From an uncultured Bacteroidales bacterium (GTDB taxonomy: Bacteria; Bacteroidota; Bacteroidia; Bacteroidales; WCHB1-69), in the NCBI GenBank assembly GCA_900316305.1, contig ONCM01000029.1, forward strand, positions 1 through 51,325: DNA of 51,325 bases. The letters are read 5' to 3'. The translations under genes and the position numbers were made by a program. Of this stretch, positions 7,635 to 15,948 are shown in pieces; position 1 is the first letter of the stretch, and each line of letters begins with the position of its first letter. The notes below the pieces were generated by a model. It was not told the origin of the DNA. It ran no database searches and was given only the letters and a program-made list of their open reading frames with translations.

Positions 7635-9080
7635 ATGAGTAATATAATCGACCATCTGAATGAGCATTTCCCGGCAGCGTTTGACGAGTCGCAGAGAGCA
7701 CAAGCCAAGACGCTGTTTTTCAAAAAGTTATCTTTGTTTGCACACGAGTTTTACCATGGCAAGATGCAGACGTTGCCGAAGGTTCCCATCGAGAGTTTGA
7801 ACTGGTTCAACGCCTGGTACACCCCTGGCGTTTCGGCGGTTTCAACGACCATCCGTGATGACAACAACCGCTCGTTCCGGCTCAGCAACCGCGCCAACCT
7901 CGTGGCTGTGGTCAGCGACAGCACCCGCGTGCTCGGCGACGGAGACTGCACCCCTCCCGGAGGACTCGGCGTAATGGAGGGCAAAGCACTGCTGATGAAG
8001 TATTTGGGAGGCATTGACGCCACCGCGCTCTGCATTGACAGTCGCGACGAGGACGGCGTGCACCAGGCCGACAAGATCATCGACTTCGTGAAGATGGTAC
8101 AGCCCAGTTTCGGGGCCGTGAACCTCGAAGACATCTCGCAGCCCAACTGCTTCCGCGTCTTGGACGTACTGCGCGAAGAATGCGACATCCCCGTCTGGCA
8201 CGACGACGCACAAGGCACCGCCTGCGTGACGCTCGCGGGCGTGCTCAACGCCCTCAAGATTGTAGGAAAACACCTTGAGAACGTGAAGATTGTGCTTTAC
8301 GGTGCAGGGGCTGCCAACAGCAGCATTGCCCGCCTAATGATCCAAGACGGTGCGAAGCCCGAGAACATCATCATGTTCGACAAGGACGGCACGTTGCACC
8401 GCAACCGCTTTGATTACGAGAAAGATACGCGGTTTTACCCGCAATGGCGACTCTGCCAAATCACCAACCCGCAGTGCGTCACCACCCCTGAGGAGGCCTT
8501 CAAGGGCGCGGATGTGCTGGTGGCCCTCTCCCACCCCGGTCCCGACACCATCAAGCCGGAGTGGATCTCGCTGATGGCGGAGAAGGCCATCGTCTTCGCC
8601 TGCGCCAACCCCGTGCCGGAAATTTATCCGCACGCCGCCAAGGCCGCCGGAGCGTACATCGTGGCCACCGGGCGCGGCGACTTCCCCAACCAGGTCAACA
8701 ACTCCGTATGCTTCCCCTCCATCCTCAAAGGCACCCTGCTCGTCTCCTCCCGCAAAATCACGGACGAGATGGCTGTCTGCGCCGCCCACGCCATCGCCGA
8801 CTTCGCCGAACGGCAGGGCATCTCCCCCGACCGCATCATGCCCACGATGATGGACAGCGACCTCTTCCCCACTGTGGCCGCCGCCGTGGGCGAGTGCGCC
8901 GTCAACACCGGCATCGCCCGCCATCCCCTCGACCGCACCACCCTCTACAACCTCGCCAAACACGACATCGACGAAACCCACCGCATCATGGATCTCTTTG
9001 ACAAAGAAGGGGTTATCGAGCGTTTCCCCGAGTCGGAGGTAAAGAGAATTCTCGATGAAGTAGTGGCGATGATGCGATGA
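7635..9080 (+). CDS. Malic enzyme (NAD(P)-dependent, short form)
   Basis: Oxidatively decarboxylates malate to pyruvate in the cytoplasm, linking the C4-dicarboxylate branch of fermentation to pyruvate. At about 481 residues it is the stand-alone form and lacks the phosphotransacetylase-like domain of the roughly 760-residue type. Visible signatures are YTPGVSAV near the N-terminus, LGDGDCTPPGGLGVMEGK, the metal-site region EDISQPNCF with WHDDAQGTA, and the Rossmann motif VLYGAGAANSS. Start 7635 follows a promoter box at 7606. Cofactor preference cannot be assigned. The terminal Arg and stop (CGA TGA, 9075-9080) are the first unit of a CGATGAAAAAC array. Confidence 0.93.
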   Translation: MSNIIDHLNEHFPAAFDESQRAQAKTLFFKKLSLFAHEFYHGKMQTLPKVPIESLNWFNAWYTPGVSAVSTTIRDDNNRSFRLSNRANLVAVVSDSTRVLGDGDCTPPGGLGVMEGKALLMKYLGGIDATALCIDSRDEDGVHQADKIIDFVKMVQPSFGAVNLEDISQPNCFRVLDVLREECDIPVWHDDAQGTACVTLAGVLNALKIVGKHLENVKIVLYGAGAANSSIARLMIQDGAKPENIIMFDKDGTLHRNRFDYEKDTRFYPQWRLCQITNPQCVTTPEEAFKGADVLVALSHPGPDTIKPEWISLMAEKAIVFACANPVPEIYPHAAKAAGAYIVATGRGDFPNQVNNSVCFPSILKGTLLVSSRKITDEMAVCAAHAIADFAERQGISPDRIMPTMMDSDLFPTVAAAVGECAVNTGIARHPLDRTTLYNLAKHDIDETHRIMDLFDKEGVIERFPESEVKRILDEVVAMMR

Positions 9081-9165
9081 AAAACGATGAAAAACGATGA
9101 AAAAACGATAAAAAAACGATGAAAAACGATGAAAAACGATGAAAAAACGATGAAAAACGATGAAT
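9075..9165 (+). repeat. CGATGAAAAAC tandem array at the end of malic enzyme
   Basis: About nine units with period 10-12 (CGATGAAAAA plus one or two extra A). The first unit contains the malic enzyme stop. The same family recurs at 10400, 32271 and 43736. Confidence 0.93.
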
Positions 9166-9193
9166 GTAGAGACGCAATGTATTGCGTCTCTAC
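9166..9193. repeat. 28-nt palindrome (GTAGAGACG family)
   Basis: GTAGAGACGCAAT and its exact reverse complement are separated by 2 bases. One of four related palindromes; see 10459, 15913 and 21246. Confidence 0.85.
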
Positions 9194-9217
9194 CTGAAAC
9201 TTGAAACTTGAAACCAC
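9194..9217 (+). repeat. Short TTGAAAC heptamer array
   Basis: CTGAAAC, TTGAAAC and TTGAAAC follow in tandem just before the AI-2E-family gene. Related CTGAAAC units occur at 11573-11594. Confidence 0.7.
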
Positions 9218-9222
9218 ATATT

Positions 9223-10416
9223 ATGGAAAAAGAACGCAGTATTGACAGATTAGCCCGATACATCATCATCTTGGGCGCTTTGGCCATTGGTGCTGCTTTA
9301 TGTTACTTCTTCGGTAACGTGCTGGTCTATATCCTCGTAGCCTTTGTGGTCTCCTTGATTGGACAGCCCATCGTACACCTTCTTCGCAAAATAAAAATCA
9401 AGGGGAAGTCGGCTCCGGATACGGTATTGGCAGCCATCACCCTGGTCATCATCTTCGGAGTGTTGATCCTCCTAATCTGGCAGATCATTCCTGTGGTCGC
9501 AAACATCATTGGGGAAGCCGCCAACATGAGCGCCCAAGAGACTATGGACAGTCACACCATCATCAATCAGGTCAATGACTGGATCATCAAAACCCTCCCG
9601 TGGGTGGGCGAAGACTTCGACGGGGTTGCGCTGCTGATGGACAGACTCTCCGATATTCTTGATATATCGAACGTTACGGGTGTCCTCGGCTCAGTGGCCT
9701 CCGCTGTGGCTGGCCTCGCCGTGGGAATCTTTGCCGTCATCTTCATCTCCATCTTCTTCATCAAGGACGAAAAACTCTTCGGTCGCATCATTGGGGCACT
9801 GGTCCCTGACAGCATCGAACCGCGTGTAGAGAAGACCATCTTAGACATTGAACGGCTGCTCTCCCGCTACTTCGTGGGGTTGATCATCGAAGTCTTCGGA
9901 GTCCTGCTGCTCGACCTGCTCGGACTCTGGCTCATCGCCCGTGTCGATTTCAACTACGCGCTCGGTATCGCCTTCATCGCCGGTCTGCTGAACATCATTC
10001 CCTACGTGGGTCCGCTGCTTGGCGAGGTCATCGGCGTCGTGCTCTGTGTCATCCTGAAATACGGTGCCGGCATCGGATTGGGTGTGAACATCTGGATTTT
10101 CGCCCTGATTGTCCTCGCCGTCATGTTGGCCACACAGTTCGTCGATGCCTTCATCTACCAACCGCTCATCTACTCCACGAGCATCAAGGCTAACCCGCTG
10201 GAAATCTTCGTGGTCATCATGCTCGCCGGCCACCTCGGCGGTGCCATCGGAATGCTCATCGCCATCCCCACTTACACGGTCATCCGCGTCATCGCCAGCC
10301 GCTTCTTCTACGACTTCAAGCCTGTGAGACGGCTGATTCCAGATGTGGAAGAGGAGGATACGGACAAGTTCATTCAGACGATGAAGGACGATGAAGGATA
10401 CGATGAAAAACGATGA
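9223..10416 (+). CDS. AI-2E-family (PerM/YdiK-like) membrane permease
   Basis: Polytopic inner-membrane protein of about 397 residues. The first hydrophobic pair lies at roughly 10-50, a third at 65-95, a soluble loop of about 60 residues follows, and then a C-terminal block of helices contains the family-typical GLLNIIPYVGPLLGEVIG. Despite the family name, members transport varied or unknown substrates and autoinducer export should not be assumed. ATG at 9223 is the only sensible start before the first membrane segment. The C-terminus DEKR and its TGA stop are encoded by the CGATGAAAAAC repeat, as in gldH at 43792. Confidence 0.9.
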   Translation: MEKERSIDRLARYIIILGALAIGAALCYFFGNVLVYILVAFVVSLIGQPIVHLLRKIKIKGKSAPDTVLAAITLVIIFGVLILLIWQIIPVVANIIGEAANMSAQETMDSHTIINQVNDWIIKTLPWVGEDFDGVALLMDRLSDILDISNVTGVLGSVASAVAGLAVGIFAVIFISIFFIKDEKLFGRIIGALVPDSIEPRVEKTILDIERLLSRYFVGLIIEVFGVLLLDLLGLWLIARVDFNYALGIAFIAGLLNIIPYVGPLLGEVIGVVLCVILKYGAGIGLGVNIWIFALIVLAVMLATQFVDAFIYQPLIYSTSIKANPLEIFVVIMLAGHLGGAIGMLIAIPTYTVIRVIASRFFYDFKPVRRLIPDVEEEDTDKFIQTMKDDEGYDEKR

Positions 10417-10450
10417 AAAAACGATGAAAAAACGATGAAAAAACGATGAA
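10400..10450 (+). repeat. CGATGAAAAAC array at the end of the AI-2E-family gene
   Basis: Four to five units, period 10-12. The second contains the TGA stop at 10414-10416. Confidence 0.93.
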
Positions 10451-10458
10451 ATGAGACC

Positions 10459-10486
10459 GTAGAGACGTGCCATGGCGCGTCTCTAC
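10459..10486. repeat. 28-nt palindrome (GTAGAGACG family)
   Basis: Outer arms GTAGAGACG and CGTCTCTAC with a CCATGG centre. Second copy of the family. Confidence 0.85.
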
Positions 10487-10511
10487 AAACACCCATAATT
10501 AACAAACAATC

Positions 10512-11543
10512 GTGTTTAAAAATAACATAGAATCATTCAAGGAACTCGGTACTCTTCTTGCCGATCCACAGTGGGTTGACCAGACCTTCGGCGCGGCCAT
10601 TGAGCAGCAATACCGCGAGAACAGTTGGTTCACGCCGGAGTTCTGCCGGTATGCGCTCCACGCTATTGGACAGATGCTCGCGCCGGAGGCATTGGACGCG
10701 TACTACGCCCGTTATCAAGATGTTGCACCCGTACAAGAGCCGCGTCACACCGTCGCTGTGATCTCTGCCGGCAACATCCCCGCCGCTGCCTTCCACGACT
10801 TCTTCTGCATTCTCGTCAGCGGCAACGACTATCAGGGCAAGCTCTCCTCGCAGGATAAACGGCTCCTTCCCGTGCTCGCGCAGGAGCTCATCCACATCGA
10901 ACCGCGTTTCGCCGACCGCATCACCTTTGTGGAGAAAGTCTCCGATTTCGACGCGATTATCACCACAGGGAGCAACAACAGCGCCCGCTATTTCGACTAC
11001 TATTTCAGTAAATACCCGCACATCTTGCGCAAAAACCGCAACAGCGTGGCTGTGCTCAACGGCACGGAAACGGAAGAGGAACTCCGCGCCCTCGCCGACG
11101 ACATCTACCTCTACTTCGGCCTCGGATGCCGCTCCATCTCCAAACTGTTCGTGCCCAAGGATTACGATTTCCTGCCTTTTTTGCAAATTTTAACGCAACA
11201 AAGCCACTCCATCGCCCTGCACCACCAGTTCAACAACAACATTGAATACCAAAAGGCCATCCACCTGATGAACCGCATCTTCTACATGGATGCCGGCACT
11301 TTCCTGCTGGTGGAGCATCCGGACTACGCTTCCCCGATCGGCATCGTCCATTACGAATACTACGAAAACCCCGACGCCGTCAACCAACGACTCATAGACG
11401 ACGCAGAGCTGCTGCAGTGCATCGTCAGCAAAGAGCCCCGCATCACTTGCGCCGAACCCTTCGGACACGCCCAATCCCCCACCCTCTCCGACTACCCCGA
11501 CGGCATCGACACCCTGCGATGGCTGTTAGACTTTGACCATTGA
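10512..11543 (+). CDS. LuxC-type acyl-CoA reductase
   Basis: Predicted NADPH-dependent reduction of an acyl-CoA (or acyl-protein) to an aldehyde through an acyl-cysteine intermediate. The 343-residue protein matches the LuxC-like family (PF05893): SAGNIPAAAFHDFFCIL near residue 82, a TGSNNSARYFDYYF segment, and the likely catalytic Cys in YFGLGCRSISKLFVP. The start is GTG at 10512; no ATG lies nearby in frame. Family members in Bacteroidota are not linked to bioluminescence and the physiological acyl substrate is unknown. The stop TGA at 11541 is part of the first unit of a GACCATT/GACTATT heptamer array. Confidence 0.86.
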   Translation: MFKNNIESFKELGTLLADPQWVDQTFGAAIEQQYRENSWFTPEFCRYALHAIGQMLAPEALDAYYARYQDVAPVQEPRHTVAVISAGNIPAAAFHDFFCILVSGNDYQGKLSSQDKRLLPVLAQELIHIEPRFADRITFVEKVSDFDAIITTGSNNSARYFDYYFSKYPHILRKNRNSVAVLNGTETEEELRALADDIYLYFGLGCRSISKLFVPKDYDFLPFLQILTQQSHSIALHHQFNNNIEYQKAIHLMNRIFYMDAGTFLLVEHPDYASPIGIVHYEYYENPDAVNQRLIDDAELLQCIVSKEPRITCAEPFGHAQSPTLSDYPDGIDTLRWLLDFDH

Positions 11544-11594
11544 CTATTGACTATTGACCATTGACCATTGACTTGAAACCTGAAACCTGAAACC
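11534..11594 (+). repeat. GACTATT/GACCATT and CTGAAAC heptamer arrays
   Basis: Two adjoining period-7 arrays fill the gap between the acyl-CoA reductase and histidine kinase genes. TGA occurs once per unit, and the first is the stop of the upstream gene. Confidence 0.9.
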
Positions 11595-11596
11595 GC

Positions 11597-13135
11597 ATGA
11601 AAAAACGCATCATCATCACCCTGTTCATCCTGCTCGGACTTTCGGCTATCCCGCTGATGTTCGGTATCTTCCACCTGTACAGCGAGGCGGAGAAGGTGCA
11701 GCGCAGCATCTTTGTCAATGAGGTGTTGACGGCGGGCAACAATATTGTCGATCGCATTGATGCCATCATCAAGAACGACACCGCCCTCTTCGAGACAGAA
11801 GCCGAAGAAGTGGACCAGGACAACCTCGACATAGATGATGTCACCTCCGTACGGCAGACTCGCAAATTCCTGATTGACAGTGCCAACAACCAACCCATCG
11901 GCGTCATCAAGACCACCATCTACTTCCAAGAGAACAACTCTCAAGTCATCGCCAACGACACGGAATACTTCACAGCGGCCTTCCGCACCCTCTTCCCGCT
12001 CTACAAGGAGTCCCCCTCCCCCAACAATTTGCAGCACAGTATCACTAACTCCTTCAATATCAAGGACAGAAACCTGATAGAACTGGACAGCGCCACCACC
12101 AATCTACTTTGCGAAGAGAACCTTGAGAAGATCGTCACAGAAGAGTTAAAAAAAGAAAATATTGACGAACGCTACGACCTCGCCCTCTACAACGCCTTCA
12201 CCGGCCAGTTTGTGGTGGCACCGACGGACATCACCCCCGAGGAGATCCTCAACAGTGAATTTGTCTTCCTGCTCAAGTACAACGAGAAGGTGAGTTCGCC
12301 GCACTACCTCATCATCCAGTTCCCGACCGTGCGCGGCATCGTCTTCAAGCGCATGAGCAACATCATGATCCTGATCTTGGTCTTCTTCGTCATCACCTTT
12401 ACCATCTCTTTCGTGGCTCTCTACTCCCTCTACCGCCAGAAAAAGACCTCCGAGGTGACCAACGACTTCATCAACAACGTTACGCACGAATTCAAGACCC
12501 CCATCGCCACCATCTCCTTGGCCTGCGAGGTGCTGGCAGACCCTACCATGCTGGAAGACAAGGACATCCGCGCCTCATACGTGGAAATCATCAACGACGA
12601 GAACAACCGTCTGAAAGACATGGTCACCACCGTGTTGGAGACGGCGCAACTGCGTAAGGGACAAATCAAGATGAACGTGGAACTTATTGACATGCATGAG
12701 CTTATCCAAAAGATCACGGACAGTTTTGCGTTGATGATCAGCTCATCCAACGGCATCATGACGGTGGCGCTGAACGCCGACAAGCACACCCTTTTCGGCG
12801 ACCGTACCCACCTCACCAACTCCATCACCAACCTCATCGAAAACGGTATCAAATACTCCACCAATAGCCCTGAAATCCTGGTCAACACCCTCTCCGACGA
12901 CAAGCACTTCGTCGTCTCCGTCACGGACAAGGGCGTGGGCATCCCGCAGAAGTCCATCACCAAGATTTTCGACAACTTCTACCGTGTCCCGCACGGCAAC
13001 ATCCACAATGTCAAGGGCTACGGTCTCGGTCTCGGCTACGTCAAGAAGATCGTGAACCTGCACCACGGCCGCATCGAAGTGCTCAGCGAAGAAGGCAAGG
13101 GCAGCACCTTCACCATCTACCTCCCCTTCAAATAA
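11597..13135 (+). CDS. Membrane sensor histidine kinase
   Basis: A 512-residue two-component sensor. TM1 lies at about 5-25, an extracytoplasmic sensor region of about 225 residues follows, then TM2 at about 252-275 and a HisKA domain with NNVTHEFKTPIATISLA (phospho-acceptor His about 296). The HATPase has N-box NSITNLIENGIKYS, G1 DKGVGIP and G2 GYGLGLGYVKK. There is no HAMP domain. The size and architecture recall RprX-type kinases of Bacteroides, but no response regulator lies next to it, so the partner is elsewhere. The signal is unknown. Confidence 0.92.
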   Translation: MKKRIIITLFILLGLSAIPLMFGIFHLYSEAEKVQRSIFVNEVLTAGNNIVDRIDAIIKNDTALFETEAEEVDQDNLDIDDVTSVRQTRKFLIDSANNQPIGVIKTTIYFQENNSQVIANDTEYFTAAFRTLFPLYKESPSPNNLQHSITNSFNIKDRNLIELDSATTNLLCEENLEKIVTEELKKENIDERYDLALYNAFTGQFVVAPTDITPEEILNSEFVFLLKYNEKVSSPHYLIIQFPTVRGIVFKRMSNIMILILVFFVITFTISFVALYSLYRQKKTSEVTNDFINNVTHEFKTPIATISLACEVLADPTMLEDKDIRASYVEIINDENNRLKDMVTTVLETAQLRKGQIKMNVELIDMHELIQKITDSFALMISSSNGIMTVALNADKHTLFGDRTHLTNSITNLIENGIKYSTNSPEILVNTLSDDKHFVVSVTDKGVGIPQKSITKIFDNFYRVPHGNIHNVKGYGLGLGYVKKIVNLHHGRIEVLSEEGKGSTFTIYLPFK

Positions 13136-13146
13136 CCGCCCCCATA

Positions 13147-13204
13147 TTCTTCATTCTACATTCTACATTCTTCATTCTACATTCTACATTCTTCATTCTA
13201 CATT
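13147..13204. repeat. ATTCTAC/ATTCTTC heptamer array
   Basis: About eight heptamer units between the convergent histidine kinase and oadB genes. The same words, in reverse orientation, occur inside the TonB receptor gene (2538-2597). Confidence 0.9.
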
Positions 13205-13205
13205 A

Positions 13206-13235
13206 CAAAAAATGGAGTGCCGTTTCCGACACCCC
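13206..13235 (-). terminator. Intrinsic terminator of the decarboxylase operon
   Basis: Minus-strand hairpin GGGGTG/CACTCC followed by ATTTTTTG, 30 bases past the oadB stop. Confidence 0.75.
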
Positions 13236-13265
13236 ATCTATATAATATATTGTATAAAACTTCGA

Positions 13266-14411
13266 TTAGTAGAGGAAGCTCAACAGGATACCTGCGGCAA
13301 CCGCACTGCCGATGACGCCGGCCACGTTGGGACCCATGGCGTGCATGAGCAGGAAGTTGGTGCGGTCGTACTTCTGACCTTCGACCAAGGAGACACGCGC
13401 TGCATCAGGCACGGCGGAGACACCGGCGTTACCGATTAACGGGTTGATCTTGTTACCCTCCTTGAGGAAGAGGTTGAAGAACTTCACGAACAGCACACCG
13501 GAAGCGGTGGCAATCACGAAGGAGAATGCACCCAACACGAAGATGAGCACGGAAGCAGGTCTCAGGAAGTTGGTAGCCTGGGTGGAGGCACCGACCGTCA
13601 GACCGATGAGGATGGTCACGATATCCACGATAGGACCGGAAGCGGTGTTGGCCAGACGTTTGGTCACACCACTCTCTTTCAGCAGGTTACCGAAGAAGAG
13701 CATACCGAGCAACGGCAGACCCGTGGGAACGAGGAAAGCGGTAAGGAGGATACAGAGCATCGGGAAGAGCACTTTCTCGCGATGGCTGACGGCACGCGGC
13801 GGACGCATACGGATGACGCGCTCCTGCGGAGTAGTCAGCAGACGCATGATCGGGGGTTGGATCACCGGAACCAAAGCCATGTAGGAATAGGCCGACACGG
13901 CGATAGCACCCATCATGCTCGGAGCCAACTTGGAGGAGATGAAGATGGCGGTAGGACCGTCAGCGCCACCGATGATACCGATAGCACCAGCCTCCATGGG
14001 GGTGAAGCCCAGCAACAGGGCGGTGATATAAGCCGCGAAAATACCGAACTGGGCGGCCGCACCGATCAGAATCAATTTCGGGTTGGAGATCAGGGCCGAG
14101 AAGTCCGTCATGGCACCGATGCCAAGGAAGATCAACGGCGGATAGAAACCTTTAACCACACCGAAATAGAGATAGTTAAGCACAGAACCGCTCTCATAGA
14201 CACCCACCTGCAAACCGTCGGTAAACGGGATATTACCAATGATGATACCAAAGCCTATGGGGACGAGCAACAGCGGCTCGAATTCCTTTATAATTCCCAA
14301 AGCTATGAAAATCAGACCTATGCATATCATGATGATATGACCCCAGGTGCAGTTTCCGAAACCGGAATAGCTCAGGAACTGTAATAATCCTTCTTTGAAA
14401 AATTCTAACAT
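13266..14411 (-). CDS. Sodium-translocating decarboxylase, beta (membrane) subunit
   Basis: Membrane subunit of a biotin-dependent Na+ pump (OadB/MmdB family). It decarboxylates carboxybiotin and exports Na+. The 381-residue hydrophobic protein has the conserved membrane motif GIIGGADGPTAIF and the C-terminal NPLIGNAGVSAVPDAARVS, both typical of the family. It is the last gene of a four-gene operon, 27 bases after the biotin carrier. With the carboxyltransferase at the head of the operon, the likely substrate is (S)-methylmalonyl-CoA rather than oxaloacetate. Confidence 0.94.
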   Translation of the reverse strand: MLEFFKEGLLQFLSYSGFGNCTWGHIIMICIGLIFIALGIIKEFEPLLLVPIGFGIIIGNIPFTDGLQVGVYESGSVLNYLYFGVVKGFYPPLIFLGIGAMTDFSALISNPKLILIGAAAQFGIFAAYITALLLGFTPMEAGAIGIIGGADGPTAIFISSKLAPSMMGAIAVSAYSYMALVPVIQPPIMRLLTTPQERVIRMRPPRAVSHREKVLFPMLCILLTAFLVPTGLPLLGMLFFGNLLKESGVTKRLANTASGPIVDIVTILIGLTVGASTQATNFLRPASVLIFVLGAFSFVIATASGVLFVKFFNLFLKEGNKINPLIGNAGVSAVPDAARVSLVEGQKYDRTNFLLMHAMGPNVAGVIGSAVAAGILLSFLY

Positions 14412-14438
14412 AATCTCAATCTTTTATGATGATTACTA

Positions 14439-14879
14439 CTATTCAAAAACAACGAGCACCTGGCCTTCCATGACCGCATCGCTCTTGCTGACTTTCACCT
14501 CCTTGACCACACCGTCGCGATCCGCGTCGATGTTGTTCTCCATCTTCATAGCTTCGAGGAGGAGCAGGCGTTGGCCGACCTTGACGGCATCGCCAGGTTT
14601 CACGAACACGTCAAGAACCGTGCCGGGCAGCGGGGAGTTGAGCGTGCCACCACCACCTGTCGGAGCTGCGGGAGCCACCTTCTGTGCGGGTGCAGCAGCC
14701 TGAGCCTTGGGAGCGGCTGCCACTTTCACCACGGGCTTCACAGTCCGGGGCTTCAGTTCCATATCCAATTCCACCTTGTAGGGTGCGCCGTTGACGTTCA
14801 CTTCGACGATGTTGTCTTCGATTTCACCGACTTCGACGGCGTATTTATTTCCGTATATCTTAAAATTATAGGTTTTCAT
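14439..14879 (-). CDS. Biotin carboxyl carrier subunit of the decarboxylase
   Basis: A 146-residue carrier that shuttles CO2 on biotin between carboxyltransferase and membrane subunit. It has an N-terminal beta region, an Ala/Pro-rich linker at about 55-75, and a C-terminal biotinyl domain. The biotin lysine is in EAMKMENN (about residue 112). The Ala/Pro linker is typical of MmdC/GcdC-type subunits. It is located between the OadG-type and beta subunits of the same operon. Confidence 0.94.
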   Translation of the reverse strand: MKTYNFKIYGNKYAVEVGEIEDNIVEVNVNGAPYKVELDMELKPRTVKPVVKVAAAPKAQAAAPAQKVAPAAPTGGGGTLNSPLPGTVLDVFVKPGDAVKVGQRLLLLEAMKMENNIDADRDGVVKEVKVSKSDAVMEGQVLVVFE

Positions 14880-14903
14880 ATTACTTTTTCAATTTTTTGG
14901 TGA

Positions 14904-15884
14904 TTATCTTCTGGGATTTCTTTTCATAGTCAGCTCTTTCTGAGCCCATGGTGAATAGTGCTTCGAAGGCATGTTGATGGTGATCACTTCACTCTCCTCA
15001 TCATGCATGCTACCGAAATGCAGGTGCATAGCCACACCGATGGCGGCCACCACCTCCGCATTGACGGCATCCACATCATCATCATCCTTGTTTGCCACTG
15101 CTGCCACTTTTTGAGGCTCAGCCTGAGCTTTGGACTTCTGGGTAGCACGACGGGTCACATAGTTGAAGATCTTCAACATGATGTAGATCATAATCAGGGC
15201 AGTGAACACAACAGCCATGGAAATCAGAGCCATACCGATACCGTAGGGATCATCCTGTTTGAGTTTGTCCTGCTTGGAAATCTTCGGAGCCGTCTCGTTG
15301 GAGGAGGCGGGGGTGAAGTCATCCAAGTATGCCAACTCGCCAGCCTGACGCTTGCCAGCCTTGAAGGCTTTCGGGTCGCGAACACCGTCCTGCACATAAC
15401 CGTAAGAACGGCAGGTGTCACGCAATTCCACAGGATATTCCACCATGTCGAGCAATTCCTTGGCATCGGAGCTGATGAGCGCGATGTAGTGGGTTTTCGA
15501 CTTGGCAGGGTTGAAGTTGGTGTGGTAAGGCCCATACAGCGGGGAGTCATCCAGGAAGAAAATCAGGAAGCTACGCTGGGGCATGAACATTTTCTGGTCC
15601 GTGGGAATACGGTACCAGTGTGCGGGAATCTTGCCGCCCTTCTTGCCGGCAGCCGCCAATCCCGTGGTGTCATCCGTGAGGAAACAGCCGGTGATGTTGA
15701 CCGTGTTGTAGGCGGTGTTGAAAATCTCCACCCACGGCACATGACGGCCATACTCGTCGGCATAGTTTTCCTCATTTTCAATCATCATCTCGTTGAGACG
15801 CAGGTCGTGCACCGACTGGCCGAAAGTGGCCGTGACGGCGAACAGCGCGGCAACGAGGAGGATATATTTGGAAAATAATTTCAT
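14904..15884 (-). CDS. OadG-like gamma subunit fused to a lamin-tail domain
   Basis: A 326-residue protein in the position of the small gamma/delta subunit that anchors and assembles the pump. It has a signal peptide (1-22) and then an extracytoplasmic region of about 170 residues. This region begins LRLNEMMIENEENY and includes VPWVEIFNTAYNTVNITGCFLTDD, the pattern of a lamin-tail (LTD) domain. A single OadG-type membrane helix follows at about 217-245 (GIGMALISMAVVFTALIMI) with a cytoplasmic tail. Ordinary OadG proteins are about 80-120 residues, so the LTD portion is a large addition facing the periplasm. The LTD assignment is by pattern only. Confidence 0.82.
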   Translation of the reverse strand: MKLFSKYILLVAALFAVTATFGQSVHDLRLNEMMIENEENYADEYGRHVPWVEIFNTAYNTVNITGCFLTDDTTGLAAAGKKGGKIPAHWYRIPTDQKMFMPQRSFLIFFLDDSPLYGPYHTNFNPAKSKTHYIALISSDAKELLDMVEYPVELRDTCRSYGYVQDGVRDPKAFKAGKRQAGELAYLDDFTPASSNETAPKISKQDKLKQDDPYGIGMALISMAVVFTALIMIYIMLKIFNYVTRRATQKSKAQAEPQKVAAVANKDDDDVDAVNAEVVAAIGVAMHLHFGSMHDEESEVITINMPSKHYSPWAQKELTMKRNPRR

Positions 15885-15912
15885 AAATCTCTAATTTATT
15901 GGTTTTTATTTT

Positions 15913-15940
15913 GTAGAGCCGTGCTGCAGCGCGACTCTAC
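15913..15940. repeat. 28-nt palindrome (GTAGAGNCG family, variant)
   Basis: GTAGAGCCGTGC and GCGCGACTCTAC arms around CTGCAG-like centre, inside the decarboxylase operon between the mmdA stop and the OadG start. A diverged family member. Confidence 0.7.
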
Positions 15941-15948
15941 GGGATTGA

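Noticed and set aside
8334-9287. 317-residue open frame opposite malic enzyme
   Set aside because: Its N-terminal FIVFHRFSSFF runs are the translated CGATGAAAAAC array and the rest is antisense shadow.
9223-10416. Autoinducer-2 exporter and quorum sensing
   Set aside because: The family name is historical; no luxS or AI-2 gene is near and family substrates vary.
10512-11543. Bioluminescence gene luxC
   Set aside because: Only the reductase family is shared; luxA, luxB, luxD and luxE are absent.
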